A DNA stretch of 37,440 nucleotides, taken from assembly GCA_013423325.1 (NCBI GenBank), contig BLJB01000017.1, positions 1 to 37,440 of the forward strand, written 5' to 3'. A model generated the notes under the pieces. The model saw only the letters and a program-made list of their open reading frames with translations, was not told the origin of the DNA and searched no databases. This DNA comes from Usnea hakonensis. Its lineage: Eukaryota; Ascomycota; Lecanoromycetes; Lecanorales; Parmeliaceae. The translations under genes and the position numbers were made by a program. The first letter of the stretch is position 1. Every line of letters starts with the position of its first letter. This document shows, one piece after another, positions 7,982 to 18,692 of this stretch.

Positions 7982-10430
7982 ATGGATCCAATATCAGCAG
8001 CCGCCTCTGTTATTGGCTTACTGGGAGCTGCTGCCAAAGTCTCGGAAGTGCTTTTCAAGTTCATCGGAAACGTGAAGCAGGCTCCAAAGCTAGCTCGCAA
8101 TGTGTTGATGGAAGTCTCCGATATTAGTGCTTGTCTCAGCCAATTACAGCTCTATCTCCAGGGTGCTCTCTCGACATCTACTTCCCATGAGCAGCTTCTC
8201 ATGGTAGAGCAATTGGTCGTTGCTCTGTCCAATTGCGTCCTCATCTTTTCGGAACTCGAAGAGATGGTGGACTCTTTGAAACCTGCAGAGCCGATGCAGG
8301 CTTGGCGACTGGCTCAGTGGCTTCTCAAGGAACAGGCGATATCTGCTCTGATGGTCCGAATGCAGCAGTCTAAGCTGTCATTGAGTCTTATGCTTACGAC
8401 TCTCACGTGGTAAGACGCATGCAAGGAAGCGAGATAATAATATTAATGTACTTCTATGACAGTTCTTCCTTTGGGCAAGCTCAATCGTCGGCGAGTCAAC
8501 TTACTGCTCTAGTCCACCAGATCCTAGAGAACAACCTGGACATATCTCGACGGATGGCAAATCTCGAGATGCAGACACTTGGGCAGGCTCGAAGCTCAGC
8601 TCCAACATTGACAGCCCTGAGTATGATCCGAAACGATGCCGGCATCAGCACAAGGAGAGTCGCAGAGGACGACAAGAAGCACAGACTTGCTCCACTCCGT
8701 TCCGGTGGTAACACCAAGGAGCCCGGTGGAAACGCCAGCGCGTTGTCAACTGCTACTGAAAGCCTCGAATTTGGCTTTACATTTGATCAAGACCTGCACA
8801 ATTCTCGTCCATACGTACGAGCTACGAGGAGGGATTTGGTGTGGTCCGCGGCCTCTTCAACAATTCATACGACTGGCTGGTCTTGCATGTCTGGCGTGAG
8901 CCTTGCGGATGTGTCCGCAATTTCCGTTATCCGCTTGCCAGTGTCCCCACAGGAGCTGTGGAACGGTCAACAGTATATCGCGACGGAGATTGATAATAAT
9001 TTAGCTCTTCAAAATACTCATGCAACAGCCATAGATGATCTAGATGACGACGGAGAGCTTAGTCCCTCTAAGTACGAATTTCGGTCTTTGGAGGCTCGAA
9101 AGGGAATAGCCCTTTACACTTGTGCACAACTAATTACTCAAAGCTCGCGCCTTAATCTGGGCAACAAACAATTCAAAAAGGTCCCTTCTCTGGTTGACCG
9201 AACGTTTTTAAAACCAAAGTTGATCTTACTGCTAGGTAATACTCCAAGTACTTGTCAGTTGTCAGATTGATTGATAGTTTTGTGACATTAGGGACAGCGA
9301 TGGCGGGAAAAAGTACTGTACTTCAACGTCTACGCATGAACCAAGGTTTTGGCCTCAATGATACAGAGCGCCTAAGGATGCGAAAGTCCAATATACGTGG
9401 CCTTGTTGACGTCTTTGCTGGAGCAGGGATGCGTTATGAATTACCAATGCCGGCTCACATTCACAAGGTTTGCTCCCGAGACAGTGGTCCTATCTGCTGC
9501 AGGAAAGAGATATCTTGTACTGACACAACTAGCATCTCATAACGTTGGGCTTTTATAGCAGGAATAATGTCAATGTCTGGACTGATGATTGCTATGCTGC
9601 TCTGCTAGGTCTCTGGTCGGACTCTAAGCTGCGACGTGCAATTGAAATTGGGAACGAGGTGGTGTTCAATGAAGATGCCCTCTAGTAAGACTCTCACACA
9701 CCAGTGCGGAAAAGTAAAGAGTTGCTGAGTTTGACAGTCACCTGGAGAATACTGTCGACTTGTTCTATGGGAAAGTTGTACCAGATGAAATCTTACTCGC
9801 AGGCTGCTATAAAGCCACAGTTATCAAAGATTCTAACCTCGACGGGAGAGATCTTTTCTGCCGTGTCTGTGAAGTCGGTGTTCGAACAGCAGAGTACATG
9901 AATAGGCCCATTGCCTCTCAAGATGCTGATGGTGTCATTTTCGTAGTTTCCATGACGGGATACTGTCAGGCCGTGCATGGATACTTTCCCAAGGTAAGTA
10001 CTGCCCTTAAACCTTCTAGGCTTTCCATGAACAAACAATGTTGTCACAGAACCAGATGCTAGATTCCTTAGATCTTTTTGAGAGGATGATCCAGTTGGAC
10101 GAATTTAAATTTAGCCCTATAGTTGTCTTGTTGAACAAGCTCGATTTACTAGGCCAACGCATGAGGAGTGATCCCATAGCGGATTACTTTCCTGAATACT
10201 CTGGGGACTCGCATCCTTTGGCGGCTTGCCGGTTCTTTGCAGCCAAGTTCCTGGAGCTCGACAGCCGCCTAGCGGGGAATCTTAGAATCGTCATTGCTAG
10301 TGCCGTAGACCCATACGATCTCAATTGCACGATTGGCGAGCTCATACCTGAGTTGTTCGCAGAAGAATTTGTCGTTTTACCAGGCGAGGAAGCAGAGGAG
10401 TGTACGCTGGGGATAGACGAGGTGAAATAA
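7982..10430 (+). CDS. fungal N-terminal domain fused to a degenerate G-alpha-like domain, 721 aa
   Basis: Six exons: 7982-8409, 8463-9235, 9292-9467, 9533-9684, 9738-9993, 10050-10430. All junctions keep frame and introns are 53-65 bp. Residues 1-140 (MDPISAAASVIGLLGAAAKV) match the fungal N-terminal/HeLo-like helical domain found on STAND proteins. Residues 144-195 hold a doubled motif (GQAQSSASQLTAL, GQARSSAPTLTAL) 36 residues apart. From about 395 the chain follows heterotrimeric G-alpha: P-loop G401-TAMA-GKST409, a helical-domain stretch, NKLD (624-627) and SAVD (679-682) for guanine binding. Switch residues are lost: the catalytic Arg aligns with Cys533, the Mg-binding Thr with Ala536, and DVGGQ reads EVGVR (555-559). 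The receptor-coupling tail is replaced by an acidic end. Likely binds nucleotide but hydrolyses it poorly. Role unknown; signalling or incompatibility-type defence are guesses. Confidence 0.85.
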
Positions 10431-11059
10431 GGGGGTGATGAGATGCCTTGGGGTGAGGCAGAGATGGTTAGAGAACGTTGGAGATATATTCTATGTGGAG
10501 ATTGGTGAGAGGGTCGAGGAACTTGGATATAAGAATATATAAAAATTGGGGCCTTATAGGGTGCGTAAGTACCATTATAGTATATACGTTAACAGAAAGT
10601 GAGAACCAAAAATAGAAGACGGCGGACAAGACAATCTTAACGGCAATCTCGTCAAGGCTGGAAGAAGCGGCGCTTGCTTTGCTGTGTAAATCAGCTTCTC
10701 CAAGCGAACGTGCTCTTTGATCCAGTAGCCTTGTGCAAGACTAAAATTGCTCAAGTCCCTACTCTCATTTTCTACCATATCATACCCACTATCCAAACCA
10801 ACACAAACCCAATACGTCAGCTCTGTAGAGTCGCTCTGTACAAACCTACCCGATCTCACTGCCGGAGCTGGATACAGTAATACACGCTAGCCACCAGAGG
10901 CAGATAAGATGGCGACGGGCAAGGAGAAAGATACGGTGTCTTGATCGTGTGATGGGGTTACGGTGGCTGGGGGTGGGGGATAGTTGTTAATATCTATTTC
11001 TATATACGGATATATATACCCCCGCGAGGGAACCCTATAAATAATGAAATAGATTAATC
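10431..11059. other. intergenic downstream of the G-alpha-like gene
   Basis: 3' UTR-like AT-rich sequence (ATATATAAAAATT near 10,535), then unassigned DNA. ORFs are short and featureless. Confidence 0.4.
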
Positions 11060-11750
11060 GCGAGAGAGTTTCTTTTGGGGATAGGGGGGGGGAGGGGGGA
11101 GGTAGTGTGTGGGTACTTGGTATGAGTTTGTAGTTTCTGAGGTGTGAGTGAGGGTTTTGAGATGGTTGGAGGGGAGGTGTGGTGGGGATATCATGATGAA
11201 TGACGTGATTAATTGTAGCAGATATTCTATTAACGCCTGGCTTTGAGCCATCGTCTCGATTCTCGGGATGTTTAGTTCTAGATGACTTCTTGGGCGTCCA
11301 TATTGCGAAGAGGTTCTGGCTGGTATCTTATTGTGGGGCTCGCACAAGAGCTTGGGGATGGTGTGATGGGGGCTGTCGTGAGATGGGAAGTGGGGGATCG
11401 CGTTGAAGGAGGCGCTTTGTTGAGGGGAGTAGGGAGGAAAGGGGAATGGTGGGTGGGGTTTGGGGTGGGATGTGGGTTGGTGCGGGTGCGTGGGGAAGGG
11501 AAATCTAAAGCGGTGGAGGGGCTGGATGGGAGGGTTACTGTGTTGGTGGGAAATCCTAGGTAGGGAGGGTCGTTAAAGGAGAGTAGGGTAGAGAAGGAGG
11601 AGGGGGAAAGTGGTAGGGAGGTAGGGTAGGGGTTCGTAAGGTGTTGGAGGAAGGTGGGGGGGAAGGTAAGGAATGGTAGGGTAGGATAGGTGAGGGATGC
11701 GGTAGGTATAGGGTAGGGCAGATGTGGTGAGAGGGCGTCGGCAGTACGTT
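11060..11750 (+). other. G-rich, purine-biased tract with repeated TAGGG motifs
   Basis: The plus strand is strongly G-rich, with short G runs separated by a few bases (about 11,077-11,102 and 11,360-11,745). The motif TAGGG recurs, for example GGTAGGGAGGTAGGGTAGGG near 11,611-11,632. Many windows meet the simple G-quadruplex pattern of four G3+ runs with short loops. A 93-codon ORF (11282-11563) is mostly Gly/Val from the G bias, and I do not call it a gene. It is not a canonical TTAGGG telomere array. Confidence 0.6.
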
Positions 11751-12240
11751 TTGCACTGGGTTATTCGGGGTTTAAGATGGATCTTAGGAATGGGAGGCCG
11801 AGGAGGTGTCACAGAATAGATGAAGGTCCTACCCACATGGCCAAAAGAGCGCCGGGACTCCGCCAAAGACGGAGGTCTCTACCTAATACAATACACATTC
11901 GTAACAGGAGGGAGAGGTGATGGGGATATAGAATAGGGAGAATGATGTGAGGTAAGTAAGCTTGGGATCTCATCCTAGCACAGATCGACGAGTATGGGCA
12001 ATTTGTGAAAGTAGGATGGGAAGCAAGTGGAGTGGATATGTGATGGTGGAGGGTGTGGTGATGAGGCATGCAATGATTCAGAAAGGGTCTGGAAGGGATT
12101 AGTTAGGAGGACGGACGGAGATTGAATACTATGTCTTGTTGCTGTAGAGATGAGACCAGACATCCATCTATTCGCTGCCGTCAAGTCCCCTCCGCAAAAG
12201 CGAGAATAGTTTGGCGCAGAGTGAGAGATTTGCCGCGATG
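11751..12240. other. intergenic, no gene seen
   Basis: Nothing supportable. The right end is probably the 3' UTR of the small leftward gene. Confidence 0.4.
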
Positions 12241-12843
12241 CTAGCCAGTAGCATCTTTCTTCGCCAACCTCAGCGCTTGTACCACCTTCTTAAAGATCTC
12301 CTTCAGCTTCTGGGGTTTCGTCATGAAGTCTCTGTCCATATCTAACTGAAGCTTCTTCAGAATCTCTCCGGCTTTGGCTCGCATCAGTTCATCGGCCTTC
12401 ATGTACTCGTCTAGTCTTTTCATCTTGTCTGCCTCCCTCTCCTTAATATTGTCCTCAGTATTTTTACCGTCCCTACATAGCTCTAGAATGTGATATGTCA
12501 GCGACGTATTTGGTTAGAGTATGGGTAATTGACCACAAAATTGTTGTTTAGGTTTTCTACCATTGGTGTCAGTTCTTGAACGTTTTAAAAGAAGTGTGCT
12601 TGGGTCTAGTTACATTTCGTGGGTAGGTAAACAATAGCCAACAAGATGGCTGGGCATCCCTGTGTCAGTCAGTACACGAAGAGCGGGAGAATCATTCCAA
12701 ATGTCAGTCCACAGCTTACATTCTTTTTCTGCGCCATCGAGATTAGCGTTGAGGTAAAATTTGAACGCTTCACATTGCGCAATATCTTCATCTTCTAGGG
12801 TTGGGCAGCCACAAGACCACGTAAAAATGGTTATTTTGCACAT
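12241..12843 (-). CDS. small two-exon hypothetical protein, 153 aa
   Basis: Exons on the minus strand are 12843-12614 and 12472-12241, with a 141-bp intron (GTAACT...GTAG) that joins them in frame across an ATG codon. The protein opens MCKITIFTWSCGCP; small fungal proteins often start with Met-Cys-Lys followed by a CGC or CGH motif, possibly a metal-binding knuckle. The middle has more cysteines (AQCEAF, KECKLW). The second exon gives a charged helical C-terminus rich in Lys/Asp (about residues 85-150). There is no signal peptide or membrane segment, so it is probably intracellular. Family function unknown. The intron is longer than most here, so the exon link is likely but not certain. Confidence 0.6.
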
Positions 12844-13054
12844 GCTGTTCTAATGTCACATCAGCTGTGAAGGAAACGACCTGTGGACAAGAGGATTCTT
12901 TGCCTTGGGTGTCTGGGTCGTTGTATGAAACTGTGATGATCGAGTCACTAATCACTGCATCCTGTGTATTTTCTTTTGTATCTGAGCTTTGAAAGGATGA
13001 TATGGTGGGGACTGTGGTGATTGCTGTAATGTAGAATGTGAAAGTTTTGAGACT

Positions 13055-13064
13055 CTTTATATGT
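13055..13064 (-). promoter_or_regulatory. candidate TATA box of the small leftward gene
   Basis: Read on the minus strand this is CATATAAAGA, about 212 bp before the ATG at 12843, followed by a CA-rich stretch typical of a fungal leader. Confidence 0.35.
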
Positions 13065-14368
13065 AGTGGACACTCGATGCCGGATCCGTGGTAATGCTGG
13101 GCCTCGTTTCAGGCTTGAGTGTCAATATGTTTCATCGGGCTGCACATTGTTTCAAGATGATAACACATCCGAAGCAAGTGCAACACAATGAGCGTGAAAC
13201 GTTTCAGTCTTCAATTTTTGACTTTGATGTTTGGGAGCTGTAGATTCCGCATTGCAATTGGTGTGCTCAGATCCTGGAGATATGGCAGGTGTGCACATCG
13301 AAAGTACTCGTAGCTAGTTTGTCCGGCACCTAGAAGGCGAGAGGCACGGAGTGAAATACGGAGGTTGAGATGTAATTAATGGACAACGTAGAGCGTTTAG
13401 GAAGCCGATAGGGTGGTGAGTTGGGTGCGGGTCTCACTTTCGACTGTTAAGATGTCTGCCATGGTAGCCGTAGCGAAAACATCGCTTGTGGATGAGGCCA
13501 GAATCGACATTCTGTGACTTAGCCCATACTCGTCTGAGATGTCAGGATTCGAACAAAGATGTTGTCTGTGAGACGAGGCCTGAAACTCTGTGATTATTTC
13601 AAAAGCTATCACGTACGAGGAGTCGGTACACTGAGTTGTTTCAATGCTTTGCTGCAGTACGAGTGGCTACGTGAGATCCCTCTAAGGCCGTCTTACAGTT
13701 TTGTGACAGATCTGAGACTTCAAAGCCCATTGTGCAGACTGCCGACAAAGAGCCAACTGACTGCCCAAATCGTCGGGCTCCATAAGTGAGGGGTCACAGA
13801 ATGATACCATACCTTAAACGTGTGAATCGGGCAAGCGGGGTCGCGGAGTCGAGAGCTCCGCAGTGTCTCTATGGAGGTGTATCACAGCCTGGTTTAACTT
13901 GGTAACTTCGTTTCAAAAGCTGATACCTATGATAACTCAAAATATGTCACAGAGGCTAGGGGAATATGTTACAGATAATTGAAACAATAAAGGGGATAGT
14001 GTTATGCTGCAGACTGGTATCGAGAGTGGCGACGCCAAGAGATATATGACTAAGCACCGGCTAAACTGCGGAGTGCTACTGCCATGCATCCATTGATCCG
14101 AAGTCGAAGACTACAACAAGCCTTTTCGATTCTTAGCTCATTATGCACATCATTCTCCGGACTTGGAAGACCATCTTGCGGGGAGCCGATCTTCCGCACG
14201 GCGATCTCGAGTCTAGACCTCCTTAGCTGGCCTTATACATACCCTAGCCATGTCCCACTCTTCGTCATCGAAGCAGATATATCCTCCCTCCCCAGCGTCC
14301 AATCCACCATCGGTTCCTCCCCTCAAACCACCAAGCAAGAAGCTACACAGCTCAAAAATTACTACAAG
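13065..14368. other. intergenic, no supported gene
   Basis: ORFs at 13397-13612 (-) and 13559-13789 (+) overlap and show no motif. From about 14,230 the plus strand is pyrimidine/CA-rich, fitting the 5' leader of the catalase-like gene. Confidence 0.4.
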
Positions 14369-15619
14369 ATGGATATCTCAAACAAGGGCGAAGACCAGGA
14401 TGCCATGGCGAACAGGAAATACATCCATTGGCAGGACGAGGGCGTTGAGAAGATCCCTCCAAACGAGGCAGAGGATATTCAAGCTGTGGCAGACCAGATC
14501 AATGCCATGCAAAAGGCTCAATACAACAGCCACCGCCATTGCTACACAGGCCAGTGAAATCTAGTTCATCATCGAGCGAGGCTGACAGGCCTTGTAGGAA
14601 CACATGCTCGAACCCAAGGTATTGTCAAGGGAATGCTGATCGTCAAAGATGATCTACCGAAACATTTGAAGCAGAGCATGTTCGAGCGTGGTGGGGAACA
14701 TGCGGTGGTGTGTCGTTACAGTAGCGAGCCAGGAGACCCGGGTCTGGATGTATGTTTACCCCCCAACCTCTTCTCAAATGCACCTGTTGAGTGCTGCTAG
14801 GATCGCATCCCCCAACCTCGTGGCTTTGCCATGAAAGTCTTCAATGTTCCCGGCGAAAAGTTTGATCCCACAAAGACCGCTCAAGACATCGAGTTCAACT
14901 CCACTCCCGCCCTCGACCTCGCGGATGCTAAGACCACGAAGGAGATCATAGGTCTACGGATCAAGTATGGCGGCAACCAACCTGAATTATACAAACACTT
15001 GGAAGCGCGCCCAGACACCGATCTTCAAAAATTCCGCGACTCTGTGCGGAACACGCACTTAGAGTCCACCCGCCAATACTCGCAAACTGCATACCGCTTT
15101 GGTGACTACGTGGCGAAGTACTGCCTAGTCCCCTCCAGCGAGACGCAAAAGAAGCTATACGAAGAAACGGTCAAACCTAACGAACACGAGCCAGACATTC
15201 TCAGCCAGTGGCTCAAGAATTTCCACGGCGCGCATGACGCCGAATACCTGCTACAATTCCAGCTGTGCGAGAACCTTGAAGACCAGCCTGTCGAATATGC
15301 GGGTAAGGTATGGGACCCGGAGAAGTATCCATGGCAAACGGTGGCTACACTGGTGATACCAAAGCAAGATTCGTTCAACTACGAGTTGAAATCTTTTTGG
15401 GAGGACCATATGCGAATCGATCCCTGGCTGGGCTTGAAGAGTCTACAGCCCCTGGGATCACCCAACCGACTAAGGCGCGTTGGTGGGTTGAAACCGATAG
15501 ACTTGGTGCGATTGGAATGCTGATAGGATGATGTAGTCTACCCTGCGAGTAGCAAGTTGCGACGAATGATGAATGGCAAGAAAGAAATTCAGGTCCACGA
15601 GATGGACCAGATTCCGTGA
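14369..15619 (+). CDS. catalase-like haem-domain protein, 365 aa
   Basis: Exons: 14369-14549, 14598-14749, 14801-15482, 15537-15619. The first intron is GC-AG (starts GCCAGT, has a GCTGAC branch site, ends GTAG); the others are GT-AG of 51 and 54 bp. The start could also be the in-frame ATG at 14405 (MANRKYIHW). The order matches the fungal catalase-like family: RHCYTGTHARTQG, whose His sits where catalases carry the distal His; RYSSEPGDPGLD then RIPQPRGFAMKVFNVPG, equivalent to the catalase core RFS...DPRGFA; WLGLKSLQPLG; and C-terminal VVYPASSKLRR. At about 365 residues it lacks the long C-terminal part of true catalases. The family is presumed to use haem with peroxide or oxidised lipids; the substrate here is unknown. 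No signal peptide or peroxisomal SKL-type end. Confidence 0.85.
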
Positions 15620-17549
15620 GTCTGCCTCCATCGACCCCGTTTGGATTTTCTGACTTGTCTGTAGTGGTCCTTCCCCGGCGCTGGGTGGCAACTTCTTAAA
15701 GGTCAATTGAAAGCAGCCACCTGTTCATTTGTCTGAATTCATGACTTTTTATGCAATTGCATTACCATGAGTGTCAAACGTAGGCATAGTCTATATTTAC
15801 CGTGGTTCCTTCATTGCTCATTCTATATGTGCTATCTCTCACACCCGCCAAAGGGGGTCCCTTAATTCCTTGTCTATGTTCTATACTTTCCCTCCACCCC
15901 ATTCTCATTTTATGGTACATGCCGTCAACATTCCCCAGTCCCATACCATCACGAAATTGTATTCAGCCACCCGTTCAAGTCCTTCTCCAATCCTTCTCCA
16001 CCACTAGCTCTTCAATGGTATCAGTGAGGCGAGGTTGGACGTGACGATCTTACACGTGAGGCATGTGCTGGCTGCGGCAAGGTAACATTAAGTATCTCGC
16101 TGCTGCCGCCCGTGGATCCTAAGTTCAACATGGATGCAGCTCCGAGTGCTTCTAGAGCATGGGCCTCAATGTCACGCCCAACCAGTCCACTAGCTCTAGG
16201 CACTGGTCATGATTAGTCGAGACGGTCGTCCAACAGCAAGAAGATGCATGGGACATACCATGAGCATCTCCATTACCACCGGATGGTCTCATCCTTTGAA
16301 ATAGCCGATAGGCGCTCTTGGTGAGAAAGAGCAACAGCAGGTTTATGAGGAATCGTATAGTGCTGACGACATAGACGTTGTTTTGCCAGCTGTCTTGCTG
16401 GGAAGGACTGCAAGGATGCATAGCTGATGCTGGTTGTTAAGAAGAAGTATTTGATAAGACTGCGATTGGTGAGGAGGTTGAATTTGGCAGTAGGAAAAGC
16501 GAGGGGACGCTGGGATAGACATATAACAGGGAGGAGCCTGTGCAGAGGCAAATGAGATGTGTTCATGATGACAATTGCAGGGAACAGATGAAGAACACGA
16601 GGCACAAATTGTGATTGATATGTTGTAACTTGTCACTTTCATCTGTCCAGGAGAATTCAACTACGGGGCACGATGTGTGTCCAATTCGGCATATATCAAT
16701 TATCATCTTTACTTTACTCGAGGGACATCACTTCGCTATTGGACACTGATCTTCCGGCGCCGACAACTCCGGGGGGTCTACTTGCATTAGTAGTAAGCGC
16801 TAGTAGCCCAGCCCCCAAGCTCCCTCGCTTCGAGTATCACTTTTTCCTAGCTTTGAGCGTGAGCACTCGTCGCAAGACAAAAAACCCGAACACCGTCTGT
16901 AGTGACCGGGTTTCCAGAAAATACCGTTGGTTAGATTAGGCTACTTACACCGTCGGGGAGATTTGTTCGATCGTCGCCGACGTTGTTGCTGCTTAGGTTT
17001 GTACGAGTACAGCCTTGCTATAGGACGCACTGCCGAAGCTTGTCGTCCGATTGCGACTAGAGTAGGCGAGTCTTGAGGTACGAGTACCTCCTACCTAACG
17101 ATCTGCTGACTCGGTTTCTGAAGTGACTGTCTTGGGTAGAAGCCGCTGCTGATATAAGTAGATATGCTCTTTGATGTGGCTTACTCAACGAATCGCCCCA
17201 GGTCCGGGTCTATCGGCAATCATCGTGAATTGGTTGCGATTGCTATTGGCTGCGGTTGTGGGTGTGGGGCTGGGTCTGTGGTTTTTGGTATATCTCTTTA
17301 GTATATCTCTTTGGTGTATCTCTTTCACGTCCTCCATATCCATGTTCCTACGTTTCACCGTTCGGCTTCTGCGTATTTCCTTTTGCCTCTCGCAATATCT
17401 GTTGATTCGTCGATTCCTTACTGGTGGTTTTTATTCCCTTGGGTCTAAACGTGCCAGTGTTTGTTTTTTGTTATCTTAGCCTACCTTATTCTACTTGATC
17501 TTGATCCTGTGGGTAGGACTTGGAGTGCATCTGGCTTGATTTGACTAGG
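15620..17549. other. intergenic, about 1.9 kb, no supported gene
   Basis: ORFs on both strands overlap and lack motifs. The hydrophobic ORF near 17174-17479 (+) is short, Leu/Ser-rich and not matched to a family. Confidence 0.4.
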
Positions 17550-17957
17550 ATGAGGGATACTGTTGTCGCGTCCCTGGATCACATCAGGCTTTGTAATGAA
17601 GACAAGACCTACTTTGGTCCCATTTTCTACATCGATGGCTGTAGCGTAATCGATCGAGAAGAAGACAGACTAGGACAAGGGTTATTGCAGAAGAAGTCCT
17701 CGGCCCGAAGCAGGTGGAGAAATGCTCAAAAAAATAAACGAGAAATCGCCGCCCTCGATGCGAAGCGTTGACATCTCAGTTCCCACGACGCAAGCATGGA
17801 CTCATTGGAATGGGAAGATGGGCTCATTGCGGCGAAGGAGGCCGGAAGGGTGGCGGATCAATGGGCAACGATCGACGCGATTGAGGACGATGCCTTTGAA
17901 CGAGATACGGACAAGGTGTATGAGTTTTGCGTTATCGGGTACATTCTTGTGGTAAGA
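17550..17957 (+). pseudogene. possible small gene interrupted by one in-frame TGA
   Basis: From an ATG at 17550 one frame runs to a TGA at 17769-17771. The same frame then stays open through a second ATG (17796, MDSLEWEDGLIAAKEAG) to a stop at 17955-17957. Both halves are charged and look protein-like: basic before the stop (SRWRNAQKNKREIAALD) and acidic after it (TIDAIEDDAFERDTDK). I found no intron that would remove the stop. It may be a small gene with a nonsense mutation, a short gene starting at 17796, or chance. No family recognised. Confidence 0.25.
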
Positions 17958-18692
17958 TGAGAAGGCAGCCCTTCTATATAATTTTTGATGTTTTCTTTTA
18001 ACGTGAAGATCTCTTTTTCCCCTCCCTATGCTACCTCCCTCCTTCCTGATCCTTCCTCTCATCTCCTACTCTAATGAAATACAAATTAGCGCGCTCCCCT
18101 TTCCTCCCCTTCCCTTTTCTTGTCCCATTCCACTCTCACAAATCCCTTGGCTTTCCCTGTCTTATCTTGTTTTAATATTGCTATCATGTCACATCATCCA
18201 GCCAGATTGCATCTTAAATCCATTATATCTGACCTTCTGGACTTCCAACACATACACATGCAATAATCTGAGTTCCACTCGGCTTGTGGAGATCGACTTT
18301 GTTACTTGTTTCTCCTTTTCCTGTTTCCCTGCCCTCCCTGGAAAGGACAGGACGGTCCAACTTCGGGATGCTTAGGCGTGGCCTTTTAGTTTGAGTAAGA
18401 GATAAGAACTTTTATTCTTTGTCTCCTCACTATTAAATTGATTTCCAAATTTTTGGTTCAAAAAGGGGTGACTGGGATTTTCGTGAGGCGACACGAGCCT
18501 TGCTGAATCAGCCAATCAGACCCAGCAGTTAGGTTTCGGACTAGCAAACTCTGATTTAGCGTTTAAAATGATTTTCTCGACGGTGACGCAACGTTTGTAT
18601 TACGCTCCCCGCCTATGACGGACAACAGTAACTGAACAACAACATACAACATAGATACATTTTCTCTCCTTAACTACTAAACAGCCAGAACA
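17958..18692. promoter_or_regulatory. pyrimidine-rich upstream region of the arsenite methyltransferase gene
   Basis: A long C/T-rich stretch (about 18,010-18,230) and a 5' leader with CA-rich sequence before the ATG. A bZIP-like TGACGCAA occurs near 18,583. I see no clear TATA box, and no specific arsenic-responsive operator could be confirmed. Confidence 0.3.

Noticed and set aside
11282..11563. 93-codon Gly/Val-rich plus-strand ORF
   Set aside because: Same G-bias effect. No motif, and no splice or promoter support.
11611..11745. Telomere repeat array
   Set aside because: TAGGG motifs are irregular and lack the constant TTAGGG period. The window continues with genes on both sides.
11556..12184. 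Pro/Ser/Thr-rich minus-strand ORFs
   Set aside because: They are the complement of the G-rich tract. The composition reflects base bias, not a gene.
13500..13620. Possible minus-strand tRNA from a B-box-like GTTCGAATCC
   Set aside because: No acceptor stem, no T stem and no A box at the right distance.
17174..17479. Hydrophobic 101-codon ORF
   Set aside because: Leu/Ser/Phe-rich but without a recognisable membrane family, and in a T-rich stretch that favours such translations.
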